Assembly: GCA_041659285.1 (NCBI GenBank)
Contig: JBAZYO010000008.1
Coordinates: 124,001 to 188,000, forward strand
Source: Vicinamibacterales bacterium
Lineage (GTDB): Bacteria; Acidobacteriota; Vicinamibacteria; Vicinamibacterales; UBA2999
Direction of reading: 5' to 3'
DNA: 64,000 nucleotides
Shown here: piece by piece, positions 42,586 through 50,375 of the stretch
How the letters are laid out: the number at the start of each line of letters is the position of its first letter
How positions within the stretch are numbered: position 1 is the stretch's first letter
Notes under the pieces: model-generated
Database searches by the model: none
Seen by the model: the letters and a program-made list of their open reading frames with translations, nothing else
Told to the model about the DNA's origin: nothing
Translations under genes and position numbers: made by a program

Positions 42586-43303
42586 CCAGGTCGGCGATGG
42601 TGAGCGCGTGCAGGCCGGGCACGACCAGCTCGGCGTCGGCGCGGAGTTCGGCGGCGGTGTAGGTGTTGGTCACGGCGACGCAGCGAAGGTCGGCGCCGCG
42701 AGCGGAGACGAGGCCCCACTTCGAGTCTTCGATCGCCACCGACCGCCACGGCACCAGGTCGAGGCCCGACCTGGCGCGGAGCTGCGCGAACGCGGTGAGG
42801 TAGGGCTCGGGGTTCGGCTTGCTGCGCTCGGTCTGATCGGCGCCCACCACGACGGCGAACAGGGACCGCAACCCGGCGCGCTCGAGCACGTGGTCGATCT
42901 CGTGCGTCAGGGCGCCGGAGGCGACGGCGATGGGGACCACCGCGGCGGCCGCGCGGATGAAATCCGCCGCCCCGGGATAGAGCATTTCACCGGCGGCGGC
43001 GAGCGTCTCGTAGCGCTCGCTCTTGCGCTCGATCAGCGTGCGCACGCGCCCCTCGTCCATCGGCACGCCCTGGTCTTTCCCCAGCGCCTTGAACACACCG
43101 ACGTCGTCGTAGCCGAGATACCGGGCGTAGTAGTCCTCGGTGGAAATGGTGAGGCCTTCGGGGGCGAGAGTGTCCTGGTACGACTTGAGGTGCAGGCGTT
43201 CGCTGTCGGCGATGACGCCGTCGAAGTCGAACACGATCGCCTGGAGCGCACCAGTTCGACTGCCGACTCCCGACTCCCGGCTCCCGGCAGGTTCGTTGAT
43301 CAT
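42566..43303 (-). CDS. HAD-superfamily hydrolase, beta-phosphoglucomutase/phosphatase-like
   Basis: Start ATG 43303 overlaps the DUF1684 stop, giving 245 residues. HAD motif I VFDFDGVIADSERLH with the nucleophile Asp and the cap domain following, motif II VPIAVASGALTHE, motif III KPNPEPYLTA and motif IV VAIEDSKWGLVSA. It resembles phosphatases or mutases acting on sugar phosphates. Residues 2-17 (EPAGSRESGVGSR) are encoded by three GACTCCC-type heptamers, so the functional core starts near GALQAIVF; the extension seems added by repeat insertion. Confidence 0.9.
   Translation of the reverse strand: MINEPAGSRESGVGSRTGALQAIVFDFDGVIADSERLHLKSYQDTLAPEGLTISTEDYYARYLGYDDVGVFKALGKDQGVPMDEGRVRTLIERKSERYETLAAAGEMLYPGAADFIRAAAAVVPIAVASGALTHEIDHVLERAGLRSLFAVVVGADQTERSKPNPEPYLTAFAQLRARSGLDLVPWRSVAIEDSKWGLVSARGADLRCVAVTNTYTAAELRADAELVVPGLHALTIADLDALCAD
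43265..43285. repeat. Heptamer array (GACTCCC)x3 at the 5' end of the HAD gene
   Basis: Units GACTCCC, GACTCCC and GGCTCCC. Three heptamers keep the frame. On the other strand they read GGGAGTC and encode the Ser/Gly/Arg-rich leader of the HAD protein. Confidence 0.65.
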
Positions 43304-43914
43304 GGAGCGCTCGATGCCGACTTCGGGAGCCGCTCGCCGGCGCGGATCGGAATATCCAGCCGGTTTTCTTTCGGCGGATACGGGCAGTCGAATTCGGAGT
43401 TGTAGTAGCAATACGGGTGGTACGCGACGTTGAAGTCGATCACGTAGATGCCCGTCGGCGTGGGGTCCAGCTCCATGTAGCGGCCGGCGGAGTAGGTCTC
43501 CGCGCCGTTGGTGAAATCCGAGAACGGCACGAACAGGCGGCTCACCAGCGGCTGATCCATCTCGTGGAAGGCGGTGAGTCGCAGTGTGTGTCCCTTGACC
43601 GTGAATTTCAGGGTGCCGATACGCTCGATGTCGCGAATCTTGCCCGTTGAGGTGGGCACCTGCAGCCGGGTGCGCTCGGCGGCCGGCTCCAGGGACGCCG
43701 GCACGGCGTACATCTCGTCGATGGGGAAGTAGGCGAGCGGCACGAGGGCGGCCATCTTGTCGGCCGGTACCGGCGAACCGGGATTCGCCTTGAACGCTTC
43801 GTCTTTCGCCGTGCGTTGTGCCGCGATCTGCGACGGGTAGTCCTCTGGCTCGGAACACGCCGTCGCCAAGGTCATCACCGCCACGGCCATTAGCGCTCGA
43901 ATTTCCCGCTGCAC
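43300..43914 (-). CDS. DUF1684-like lipoprotein
   Basis: GTG 43914 gives 204 residues with a lipoprotein signal ending at LMAVAVMTLATAC (lipobox Cys at about residue 20). The mature part shows the DUF1684 pattern: FPIDEMYAVPASLEP, FTVKGHTLRLTAF, LFVPFSDFTNGAETYSAGRY, VIDFNVAYHPYCYYNSEFDC and CPYPPKENRLDIPIRAGE, all typical. Function of DUF1684 is unknown. Predicted to be anchored in a membrane facing the periplasm. TATAGT ends 6 nt before the GTG. The stop overlaps the HAD start by 4 bp. Confidence 0.87.
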   Translation of the reverse strand: MQREIRALMAVAVMTLATACSEPEDYPSQIAAQRTAKDEAFKANPGSPVPADKMAALVPLAYFPIDEMYAVPASLEPAAERTRLQVPTSTGKIRDIERIGTLKFTVKGHTLRLTAFHEMDQPLVSRLFVPFSDFTNGAETYSAGRYMELDPTPTGIYVIDFNVAYHPYCYYNSEFDCPYPPKENRLDIPIRAGERLPKSASSAP

Positions 43915-43920
43915 ATGCCA

Positions 43921-43926
43921 ACTATA
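43921..43926 (-). promoter_or_regulatory. Candidate -10 (TATAGT) for the DUF1684 lipoprotein gene
   Basis: On the minus strand TATAGT ends 6 nt before GTG 43914. This spacing, and the lack of a Shine-Dalgarno motif, support the GTG over other in-frame starts. Confidence 0.45.
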
Positions 43927-43941
43927 ACCCTGCTTTTCGGG

Positions 43942-43980
43942 CCAAATCACGAGATCGCCAAATCACCAAATCACCAAACC
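43942..43980. repeat. 8-mer tandem repeat (CAAATCAC) with CACGAGATCGC
   Basis: Low-GC array in the gap between divergent DUF1684 and ychF genes. A second copy with the same CACGAGATCGC core is at 46314-46347. Confidence 0.6.
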
Positions 43981-43993
43981 GCAAGCCCTGAGG

Positions 43994-43999
43994 TATCCT
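43994..43999 (+). promoter_or_regulatory. Candidate -10 (TATCCT) before ychF
   Basis: TATCCT ends 8 nt before ATG 44008. GAAGGG lies between the two, so this gene might have either a leaderless or a very short-leader mRNA. Confidence 0.3.
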
Positions 44000-44007
44000 G
44001 AAGGGCT

Positions 44008-45111
44008 ATGTTACGAGCCGGAATCGTCGGTCTGCCCAACGTCGGCAAGTCCACTTTGTTCAACGCGGTCACCCGTACCCGGAAGGCCGAGGCCGCCAAC
44101 TACCCCTTCTGCACCATCGACCCCAACGTGGGCATCGTCATCGTGCCCGACGCGCGGCTGGCCGTGCTGCAGGGCATTGCCAAGACCGGCGTCGTGATCC
44201 CGGCGGCCGTCGAGTTCGTCGACATCGCCGGCCTGGTCAAGGGCGCCAGCGACGGCGAAGGGCTGGGGAACAAGTTCCTCACCCACATCCGCGACGTGGA
44301 CGCCATCGTCCAGGTGGTCCGCTGCTTTGACGATGAGGATGTGCTGCACGTATCGGGGTCGGTGGATCCCGTCCGCGACATCGAAGTGATCAACACCGAG
44401 CTGATGCTGGCCGACCTCGAAACGGTGCGCAAGCGCCGCGAGCGCGTCGCCAAGGAAGTCAAGCGTGGCGACAAGAACGCCGCCGCCGAAGACGCGGTGC
44501 TGCTGAAGATCGAGACCTCGCTCGACGCCGGCAAGCCCGCCCTGACCGTGTCGCTGACGCCGGAAGAGCACGTGCTGTCGGCGCAGTTCTTCCTGTTGAG
44601 CGACAAGCCGACCATTTTCGCCTGCAACGTGAAAGAGTCGGACCTGGCGACCGCCGACACCAATTCCTACGTCGTCAAGGTCCGCGACTACGTCAATACC
44701 CACCTGTCGTGCGAGGCGGTGGTGATCAGCGCGCAGATCGAGAGCGACCTGGTGGACCTGGAGCCGGCGGAGGCGCAGGAGTTCCTGAAGGCCCTCGGCG
44801 TGGAAGAAAGCGGCATCGGCGCGCTGATCCGCTCGACCTACCACCTGCTCGGCCTGCAGACCTACTTCACCGCCGGTGAGAAGGAAGTGCGGGCCTGGAC
44901 CATCCACCAGGGCGACACCGCGCCGAAGGCGGCCGGCGTCATCCACTCGGACTTCGAGCGCGGCTTCATCAAGGCCGAGACGGTGGCTTACGACGACCTG
45001 GTGGCCTGCGGATCCGTGGCGGCGGCCCGCGACAAGGGCCTCTATCGGATGGAAGGCAAGGAGTACGTCGTCAGGGACGGCGACGTCCTGCTGTTCAAGT
45101 TCAACGTGTAA
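44008..45111 (+). CDS. ychF: Redox-regulated ATPase YchF (Obg-like)
   Basis: Protein of 367 residues. P-loop GLPNVGKSTLFNAVT at residues 8-22, then VDIAGLVKGASDGEGLGN (G3) and FACNVKESDL in the position of the G4 motif, with the changed specificity (N-V-K-E) that makes YchF bind ATP. The coiled-coil insert (RKRRERVAKEVKRGDK) and C-terminal TGS domain (LLGLQTYFTAGEKEVRAWT) are normal. YchF associates with ribosomes and the stress response. It is separated from the convergent Bat-like operon by a double palindrome. Confidence 0.96.
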   Translation: MLRAGIVGLPNVGKSTLFNAVTRTRKAEAANYPFCTIDPNVGIVIVPDARLAVLQGIAKTGVVIPAAVEFVDIAGLVKGASDGEGLGNKFLTHIRDVDAIVQVVRCFDDEDVLHVSGSVDPVRDIEVINTELMLADLETVRKRRERVAKEVKRGDKNAAAEDAVLLKIETSLDAGKPALTVSLTPEEHVLSAQFFLLSDKPTIFACNVKESDLATADTNSYVVKVRDYVNTHLSCEAVVISAQIESDLVDLEPAEAQEFLKALGVEESGIGALIRSTYHLLGLQTYFTAGEKEVRAWTIHQGDTAPKAAGVIHSDFERGFIKAETVAYDDLVACGSVAAARDKGLYRMEGKEYVVRDGDVLLFKFNV

Positions 45112-45167
45112 GAACCAGGCAGAAGATCAGGCGCCCTGGACCCCCGAAGTTCCCGCATGTGTAGCGC

Positions 45168-45220
45168 GATGTAGCATCCGCCTTTAGGCGGATTGTCCGG
45201 CTGAAGCCGGACGCCACATC
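45168..45220. repeat. Double palindrome between ychF and the Bat-like operon
   Basis: Two perfect hairpins in a row, ATCCGCCT-TT-AGGCGGAT (45176-45193) and GTCCGGCT-GA-AGCCGGAC (45195-45212), framed by GATGT/ACATC. The second belongs to the TCCGGCT-NN-AGCCGGA family. As it lies between convergent genes it could act as a bidirectional terminator. Confidence 0.7.
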
Positions 45221-46307
45221 AGAACACCGACTGTACGAAGACGAGCACGGCCGCCGCGGCCGACAACTGCAGCGCCAGCGCCACGCGATCGCGCAGGAAC
45301 AGGATCCCCAGGGCGATCAGCACACCGGCGGCGAACAGGAAGTTCCAGTACAGCTCCTGCACCCCTTCCTGCACGCCGGTGGTGCCGGCGCGCCGGCGTG
45401 TCTGCTCGATCACCGCGTTGGCGATGTCGCGATCGCTGTCGCGATCGATCTCGAAGTAGCGGCCGCCCCCGGCGGTGGCCAGCCGGGTCAGCTCCGCGCG
45501 ATTGAGCGCCGAGCGCAGCAGCGGCTGATCGGGCTGGCGCTTCGGGTCCGGAATCAGCCCGCCCGCGGTGGTGCCGATGCCGACCACGTTGAGCGGCACG
45601 CCGCGCTCCTGCGCCAGCGCGAGCGACTTCGCCACCTCGCCGCTCCACGCCTGGCCGTCGGAGATCAGCAGGAAGGCCCTGGCGTTGCTGTTTTCGCCGA
45701 GGGTTTCGGCCACACCGGACGCGCGCCGGATCTCCTCATCCTTCTCGATCAGCCGCAGCCCCCAGTAGATCCCGCGTTCGATGTTGGTGTCCCAGGTGCC
45801 GTCGTCTTCCAGGCGGAAGGGCGACTTGTCTTCGAGGTGATCGAGAAAGAAGAAGTAGGTGTTGGGGTCCTTGGTCAGGCGGATCTGCGGCGTGGCCATG
45901 TGGGCGAACAGCGCCATGGCGACCCGGTCGTTGTCCCAGCGCAGCGATTCGCCGAGCGTGCGGAGGAAGCGCATCGAGCGCTGCCAGCGATTGCCGCGCA
46001 CGTCCTGCACGTGCATCGAGGCCGAGCCGTCCTGGAGGATGACAAGGTCCACGCCGGCGGTGCGCACGAGCGAGGTCACCGCCTGCGGCCGGGCCACGGC
46101 GAGCGTGCCGGCGATCGCGGCCAGCAGCAGGCAGAGCCAGAACAGCAGCTCACCAAAGAACGGGACCCGCTCCCGGACCGGCACGTGCCGCTGTCTCACA
46201 AACGCGTGCACGTCCGTGCGCCGGCGCCAGACCTGCCACACCCAGAGCAGCAGGAGCAGCGCCGGGACGGCGAGCAGCGGCAAGAATCCTGGAGCGCCGA
46301 ACTTCAT
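45219..46307 (-). CDS. BatA-like VWA-domain membrane protein
   Basis: Protein of 362 residues with two N-terminal membrane spans (FLPLLAVPALLLLLWVW, ELLFWLCLLLAAIAG), then a von Willebrand A domain whose metal-binding MIDAS is LQDGSASMHV (DxSxS), and two C-terminal hydrophobic segments. This layout matches BatA of the Bacteroides aerotolerance operon. It is the last gene of the minus-strand cluster from moxR. The role is thought to be in envelope or stress maturation with the MoxR ATPase. Confidence 0.85.
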   Translation of the reverse strand: MKFGAPGFLPLLAVPALLLLLWVWQVWRRRTDVHAFVRQRHVPVRERVPFFGELLFWLCLLLAAIAGTLAVARPQAVTSLVRTAGVDLVILQDGSASMHVQDVRGNRWQRSMRFLRTLGESLRWDNDRVAMALFAHMATPQIRLTKDPNTYFFFLDHLEDKSPFRLEDDGTWDTNIERGIYWGLRLIEKDEEIRRASGVAETLGENSNARAFLLISDGQAWSGEVAKSLALAQERGVPLNVVGIGTTAGGLIPDPKRQPDQPLLRSALNRAELTRLATAGGGRYFEIDRDSDRDIANAVIEQTRRRAGTTGVQEGVQELYWNFLFAAGVLIALGILFLRDRVALALQLSAAAAVLVFVQSVF

Positions 46308-46313
46308 CCAGTT

Positions 46314-46347
46314 ACCAAATCACCAAATCACCAAGTCACGAGATCGC
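46314..46347. repeat. 8-mer tandem repeat (CCAAATCA) with CACGAGATCGC, second copy
   Basis: The array lies in the gap between the two downstream Bat-like genes and repeats the 43942 copy almost exactly, in the same orientation. Confidence 0.6.
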
Positions 46348-46355
46348 GAAATTCG

Positions 46356-47006
46356 CTATCCCTTTCGTACCTTCGTGGTGCCTTTACCGGCCTTTTCGGC
46401 TTCGAGCCGCTCGTCGGGACGCATCGGCACGATCATCTTGAACTTCTTCATGTCCGACTCCTCGGGCGGCGCGCCCTCGAAGCCGTGGATGGTGACGTTG
46501 GCGGCCGCGTCGAACGGCGCCACCGGCTGCTTGCGGGCGGCGAACACCGCGCGCAGGCGCACCGTGTATTCGTAGTTGAACGCGGCCTCGGCGTTGTCGG
46601 GCTGCTCGCGCAGGATCTCGGCGTAGCTCTTCACCACCGAGTCCATCTTGCCGACCACCGACTGCCACGTGCCGCCGGCCTTGCGCAGCGTGCGGTAGGC
46701 GGCGTTGGCGGCCAGCAGCTTGGCCTCGGCGTTCGACGCCACCGTGTCGTAGTCGCCCTGCCAGTAGGCCGCGGTGGCGCCGAGCCGCCTGGCATCGATC
46801 GCCAGGCGGTCGTTGCCGGGCAGCAGGCTGGCGATCCGGCCCGGCCCCTGCGCCTGCGCGCCGGCGCTGTCGTAGCGCAACGTGACCAGGTCGCGCTCGG
46901 CGGCGGCAAGGCGATGCTCCGCTTCCGATGTCCGCCACAGGATGGCGCCGGCGGCCACCAGGACCACCGCGATCAGCAACTGCCCGAACCACGATGACGA
47001 TTTCAT
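46356..47006 (-). CDS. Membrane-anchored helical protein in the Bat-like operon
   Basis: Start ATG 47006 gives 216 residues. One N-terminal membrane span (FGQLLIAVVLVAAGAILW) is followed by a soluble helical domain, with TPR-like features (LAAANAAYRTLRKAGGTWQSV and EQPDNAEAAFNYEYTVRLRAVF), and a charged C-terminus. The position between the two VWA genes is that of a tetratricopeptide member (BatC/BatE-like) of aerotolerance operons, but the sequence alone does not identify it. Confidence 0.68.
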   Translation of the reverse strand: MKSSSWFGQLLIAVVLVAAGAILWRTSEAEHRLAAAERDLVTLRYDSAGAQAQGPGRIASLLPGNDRLAIDARRLGATAAYWQGDYDTVASNAEAKLLAANAAYRTLRKAGGTWQSVVGKMDSVVKSYAEILREQPDNAEAAFNYEYTVRLRAVFAARKQPVAPFDAAANVTIHGFEGAPPEESDMKKFKMIVPMRPDERLEAEKAGKGTTKVRKG

Positions 47007-47053
47007 ACTCGCTCCTTCACGGCACCCCATAAAGGGGTGCCCTACCTGTCACT

Positions 47054-48157
47054 TCACGGAAATGTCTGGAATGCCGGAATCGTGAACCGCAACAGCAATG
47101 CGGCGCACCACAGGCCCACGGCGGTCAGCGCGAAGGGCGCATACCGCGGACGCTCGGTGCTGTACTGCTTCATCTCGATGGTGCCGGCCGAGGCGCGATC
47201 GATCGCCTGGATGGCCTGGATGATCGTCGCCTCGTCGCCGCCCGAGAAAAACTGCCCGCCGGTCTTCTTCACGGCGCCAATCCACAACTCGTCGGCGACG
47301 CTCCGCTTGTTCTGGATGTTGCCGCCGATCTTGATCAGGTAGACCGGGATCTTCGCCTTGGTCGCATCCGTCAGCACGTCGTCCACGGTCTTGCCGTTCT
47401 CGAGCACGTCGGCGTCAGCGCCGTCGGTGAACACCACCATCAGGTTGCCCGCCGCGTCGAGAAAGTCGAAGGCCTGGAACAGACCGACGGCCTGCTCGAC
47501 GGCCCGCGCCACGACCGTGCCTTGGTCGGGGAACGCCATGAACTCGTTCCAGTCGCCGATCAGCGCAGTGCTCAGCAGGATGTTCTCGTAGTCGGTGGTG
47601 AACGGAGTGATCACGTAGGCGTCGTCGCCGAACTCGATCAGCGCCATCAGGTCGCGGTACTTGCCGGCCATGCGGCGCTCGATGAAGTAGCGCGCGGCGC
47701 CCACCGTGGTGAAGAAGGCGGCGTTGTTCGGCGCACCCTTGGCCAGCGTCGTCGAGGGCAACGCCGACAGCATGCTGGACGACGCGTCGATCAGCAGGCT
47801 GATGCGGCGGCCGGGGTAGCGCGTTTCGGATCGCGTCAGCGACGTGCGCGGATCGGCCAGCGCCAGGATGAAGAAGGGCAGGCCGGCCAGGGCCAGGATC
47901 AACGCCCCGTGGCGGGTCAGCGAGGCCCGCGACCATCCGGGACTGGTGACAATGGCCGGTAGTGCCAGGCGATGATGGCCGGGGTTCCGGCTGCCGAACG
48001 ACCGGATCACCATGAAGACCGCGGCGAGCCCGATGAGGGCGATCACCAGTTGCCGCGCGGTGTTGCCTTCGGAAAACAACAGGCGCTCGAGACGCAGCTC
48101 TCCCCACTCGGCCCACGTGGCCATGACGAGCTCACTGATGTCTCGAAAGGCCTGCAT
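47054..48157 (-). CDS. BatB-like VWA-domain membrane protein
   Basis: Protein of 367 residues. N-terminal hydrophobic spans, then a VWA domain with MIDAS LIDASSSMLS (DxSxS) and the later threonine/aspartate positions (FTDGADAD). The C-terminus has another membrane span (FALTAVGLWCAALLLRF). The domain order matches BatB-type partners of MoxR ATPases. The start is one base after the stop of the preceding gene, implying translational coupling. Confidence 0.84.
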   Translation of the reverse strand: MQAFRDISELVMATWAEWGELRLERLLFSEGNTARQLVIALIGLAAVFMVIRSFGSRNPGHHRLALPAIVTSPGWSRASLTRHGALILALAGLPFFILALADPRTSLTRSETRYPGRRISLLIDASSSMLSALPSTTLAKGAPNNAAFFTTVGAARYFIERRMAGKYRDLMALIEFGDDAYVITPFTTDYENILLSTALIGDWNEFMAFPDQGTVVARAVEQAVGLFQAFDFLDAAGNLMVVFTDGADADVLENGKTVDDVLTDATKAKIPVYLIKIGGNIQNKRSVADELWIGAVKKTGGQFFSGGDEATIIQAIQAIDRASAGTIEMKQYSTERPRYAPFALTAVGLWCAALLLRFTIPAFQTFP

Positions 48158-49300
48158 TTACGCCCAGACTTTTTTCCGCATGTCGACGAGCGAGCGAACG
48201 ACGGCCGCCGACCATTCCGACACCATCGAATGCGCCGACTGCTGTTGCTTCGTGATCCGGATGACCGTCTGCACCGCCTCGTCGGCGTCGGTGAACTTGC
48301 CGTCGCGGCCGTAGCGCGCCACCGTCAACGTCTTCAGCGCGTCGGCCAGCGTCGGGTCGGTCGCCGATTCCGCGGTCACCGATCCGGACACGTACATCTT
48401 CGCCCGGCCCATGCCGCGGCCGACCAGCAACTGGCCGTCGACCTGGGGATCGTCGGCGGCAACGAGCCGCTGGCCCACGCTGCGGCCCGAGGCGTAGCTG
48501 CCGGCAATGCGCGCCGCCGACAGCGCGCGGCCGGCCAGTTCGGGCGTCCAGCCGCCGCGGCCCGCCCGCTGCACTTCGTCCAGCTCGCTGGCCACCTGGC
48601 GCAGGATCGCCCGCGGGATCAGGTGCAACTGTGCCGCCGACGACGTCTTGGCCTTGCTGCGCAGCAGGCTGATCAGGATCACCACGACCATGACGCCGGC
48701 CAAGGCGAACAACACGCCGGCGACGGTCTGGAACAGCGAGGCGCGCGAGTCGCGCGCCTCAATGGCCGCGAACGCCGACGCCGGCGCTTCGCGGATGTCG
48801 GAGGTGTCATCGGGCACCAGCGAGATCAGGCGAACCGACGCGCGCGGCAGGGAGTAGCTCAGCTCGCGGCCCTGCACGCTGTCGCCGCCGGTGACCTTGC
48901 TCTCCACCCGGTAGGTGACTTCGAGGGGCGGCACCGCGACGTCGGCGCCAAAGGCGTCTTCGGCGATCAGCCGCATGTGGTAGTCGTACTGGAAGAAGCG
49001 CCGCCCGGTGGTCACCAGGTCGCCGGCGTGCTCGCCGCCCAGCACCTCGAACGGCGGCAGCTGCACCACCGTGTGGTCGAGCTTCGACAGGTCGGGCACC
49101 ACGCGCGTTGCTTCGGTTTCCACCACGGCGCAGGTCAGCCTCAGGTCGAACGGCTCGCCGGTGCGCACCGCGCTCGTGGACGTGCGCCACCAGCACTTGA
49201 TCGGCTCGACCTCGACGAGATCGGTGCCGGTTTGAGCGAACGCGGGGCAGGCCGTTATCAGGCTCGCCAGCAGCGCAATACGAAGCGTATGTGTGTTCAT
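48158..49300 (-). CDS. Secreted/anchored Bat-operon protein, BatD-like
   Basis: Protein of 380 residues with a Sec signal (LRIALLASLITACPAFAQ), a beta-rich extracytoplasmic part to about residue 190 (VAVPPLEVTYRVESKV), one membrane span (VAGVLFALAGVMVVVILISL) and a helical cytoplasmic tail of about 160 residues. The layout suits a BatD/DUF4381-like member, but similarity is not clear enough for a firm name. It lies between the DUF58 and VWA genes. A REP-like palindrome and a heptamer array lie just upstream. Confidence 0.72.
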   Translation of the reverse strand: MNTHTLRIALLASLITACPAFAQTGTDLVEVEPIKCWWRTSTSAVRTGEPFDLRLTCAVVETEATRVVPDLSKLDHTVVQLPPFEVLGGEHAGDLVTTGRRFFQYDYHMRLIAEDAFGADVAVPPLEVTYRVESKVTGGDSVQGRELSYSLPRASVRLISLVPDDTSDIREAPASAFAAIEARDSRASLFQTVAGVLFALAGVMVVVILISLLRSKAKTSSAAQLHLIPRAILRQVASELDEVQRAGRGGWTPELAGRALSAARIAGSYASGRSVGQRLVAADDPQVDGQLLVGRGMGRAKMYVSGSVTAESATDPTLADALKTLTVARYGRDGKFTDADEAVQTVIRITKQQQSAHSMVSEWSAAVVRSLVDMRKKVWA

Positions 49301-49312
49301 GTCGTCCCTGGA

Positions 49313-49330
49313 CTCCGGCTAGAGCCGGAG
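49313..49330. repeat. REP-like palindrome upstream of the BatD-like gene
   Basis: CTCCGGCT-AG-AGCCGGAG, followed by GCTAC, in the 60-bp gap between two Bat-operon genes. A member of the TCCGGCT-NN-AGCCGGA family. Confidence 0.7.
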
Positions 49331-49334
49331 GCTA

Positions 49335-49361
49335 CTTCGAACTTCCAACTTCGAACTTCTT
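49335..49361. repeat. Heptamer array (GAAGTTS)x3
   Basis: On the minus strand GAAGTTC, GAAGTTG, GAAGTTC and GAAG run from just after the DUF58 stop codon up to the neighbouring palindrome. Confidence 0.6.
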
Positions 49362-50305
49362 CACTTCCGCCGCCGCAGGCGGCGTTCCGCCACCCACTCC
49401 ACCAGTGCCACGTCGAACTTCACCTGGTCAACGCCCAGCCGAATCACATCGAGGTCCAGCGCCTTGGCCTGCCGGGCGACATCGTCCTGCCAGGCGCGGA
49501 TGCGCTCGCTCTGGCGGCTCAGCTCGCGGCGCGACATCATCCGCGTCCTGCCGGTTTCCACGTCGTAGACCTCGACCCAGCCCGCCGAGACCTTCGGCAG
49601 CTCGAACGCGAACGAGGCATCGACCATCATCACGAACACGTCGTGCACGTTGTCAACCTGCGACATCTCTTTCAGCAGCGCCGGCGCGTCGTCGAACAGG
49701 AAGTCGGAGATCACCGGCATCATCGAGGTCTTGCGGGTAAAGCCGCTCAGCGTCGCGCTCAGGCTGCCCGAGTTCTTCAGTTCCCCGAGCCCGTGGCCGT
49801 CCTGGTAGGCCTCGAGGCAGTGAATGACCTGGCCCTTGCCGATGCGCGGACGCACGGCGCCCAGCGTCTGAAAGCCCTCGTCGAAGGTGATCAGGCCAAT
49901 CGAATCCTGGAAGAACACCGCCGACATGCCGATGGTGGCAATCGAGCGGGCGATCAGCGTGGCGATCTGCATGCCGCGCCGGTCCGCGCTCGCCGTGTCG
50001 GCGCCGCAGCGCGTGGACGCGGAGCGGTCCGCCACGATGATCACGCCCGACGTGGTCGGCTGCTCGAACTCGCGGACGACAAGCGGGCTGAAGTTGGTGA
50101 GCGACGACTGCGCCCAGTCGATCGACTCGAAGCGATCGCCGGCCTGCCAGTCGCGCAGGCCGACGAAGTCGAACCCCGTGCCATGGAACATGCTGGAGTG
50201 TTCACCGATCGTGAACTCGCGCATCCGCTTGAGGATGAGCAGCTCGACCTCGGTGATCTCCGACAGGTTGATGAGCGGCTCGACCTCCTGCTCGCGCGTT
50301 CTCAT
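49361..50305 (-). CDS. DUF58 domain protein (VWA-like), Bat operon
   Basis: Protein of 314 residues from ATG 50305. The DUF58 hallmark is GLRDWQAGDRFESIDW, followed by VREFEQPTTSGVIIVADRSAST, whose DRSAS has the MIDAS-like D-x-S-x-S. DUF58 proteins pair with MoxR ATPases, as here, where the moxR gene ends 70 bp upstream. Function is unknown beyond the association. The 5' region overlaps a palindrome (50314-50363), and an upstream in-frame ATG (50350) inside it was not chosen. Confidence 0.86.
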   Translation of the reverse strand: MRTREQEVEPLINLSEITEVELLILKRMREFTIGEHSSMFHGTGFDFVGLRDWQAGDRFESIDWAQSSLTNFSPLVVREFEQPTTSGVIIVADRSASTRCGADTASADRRGMQIATLIARSIATIGMSAVFFQDSIGLITFDEGFQTLGAVRPRIGKGQVIHCLEAYQDGHGLGELKNSGSLSATLSGFTRKTSMMPVISDFLFDDAPALLKEMSQVDNVHDVFVMMVDASFAFELPKVSAGWVEVYDVETGRTRMMSRRELSRQSERIRAWQDDVARQAKALDLDVIRLGVDQVKFDVALVEWVAERRLRRRK

Positions 50306-50313
50306 GCGAGCAG

Positions 50314-50363
50314 CCCTGAGCGAGTGTGCGGCCGGCGCAGCCGGACGCATGCGAGTCGAAGGG
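50314..50363. repeat. Palindromic element CCCTGAGC...GTCGAAGGG
   Basis: The motif pair CCCTGAGCGAG and CGAGTCGAAGGG flanks an inner GCGGCCGGCGCAGCCGGACGC that is partly self-complementary. Such CCCTGAG/GTCGAAGGG elements are common in high-GC genomes. It fills the gap between moxR and DUF58 genes. Confidence 0.55.
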
Positions 50364-50375
50364 TGTTCATCGCAA

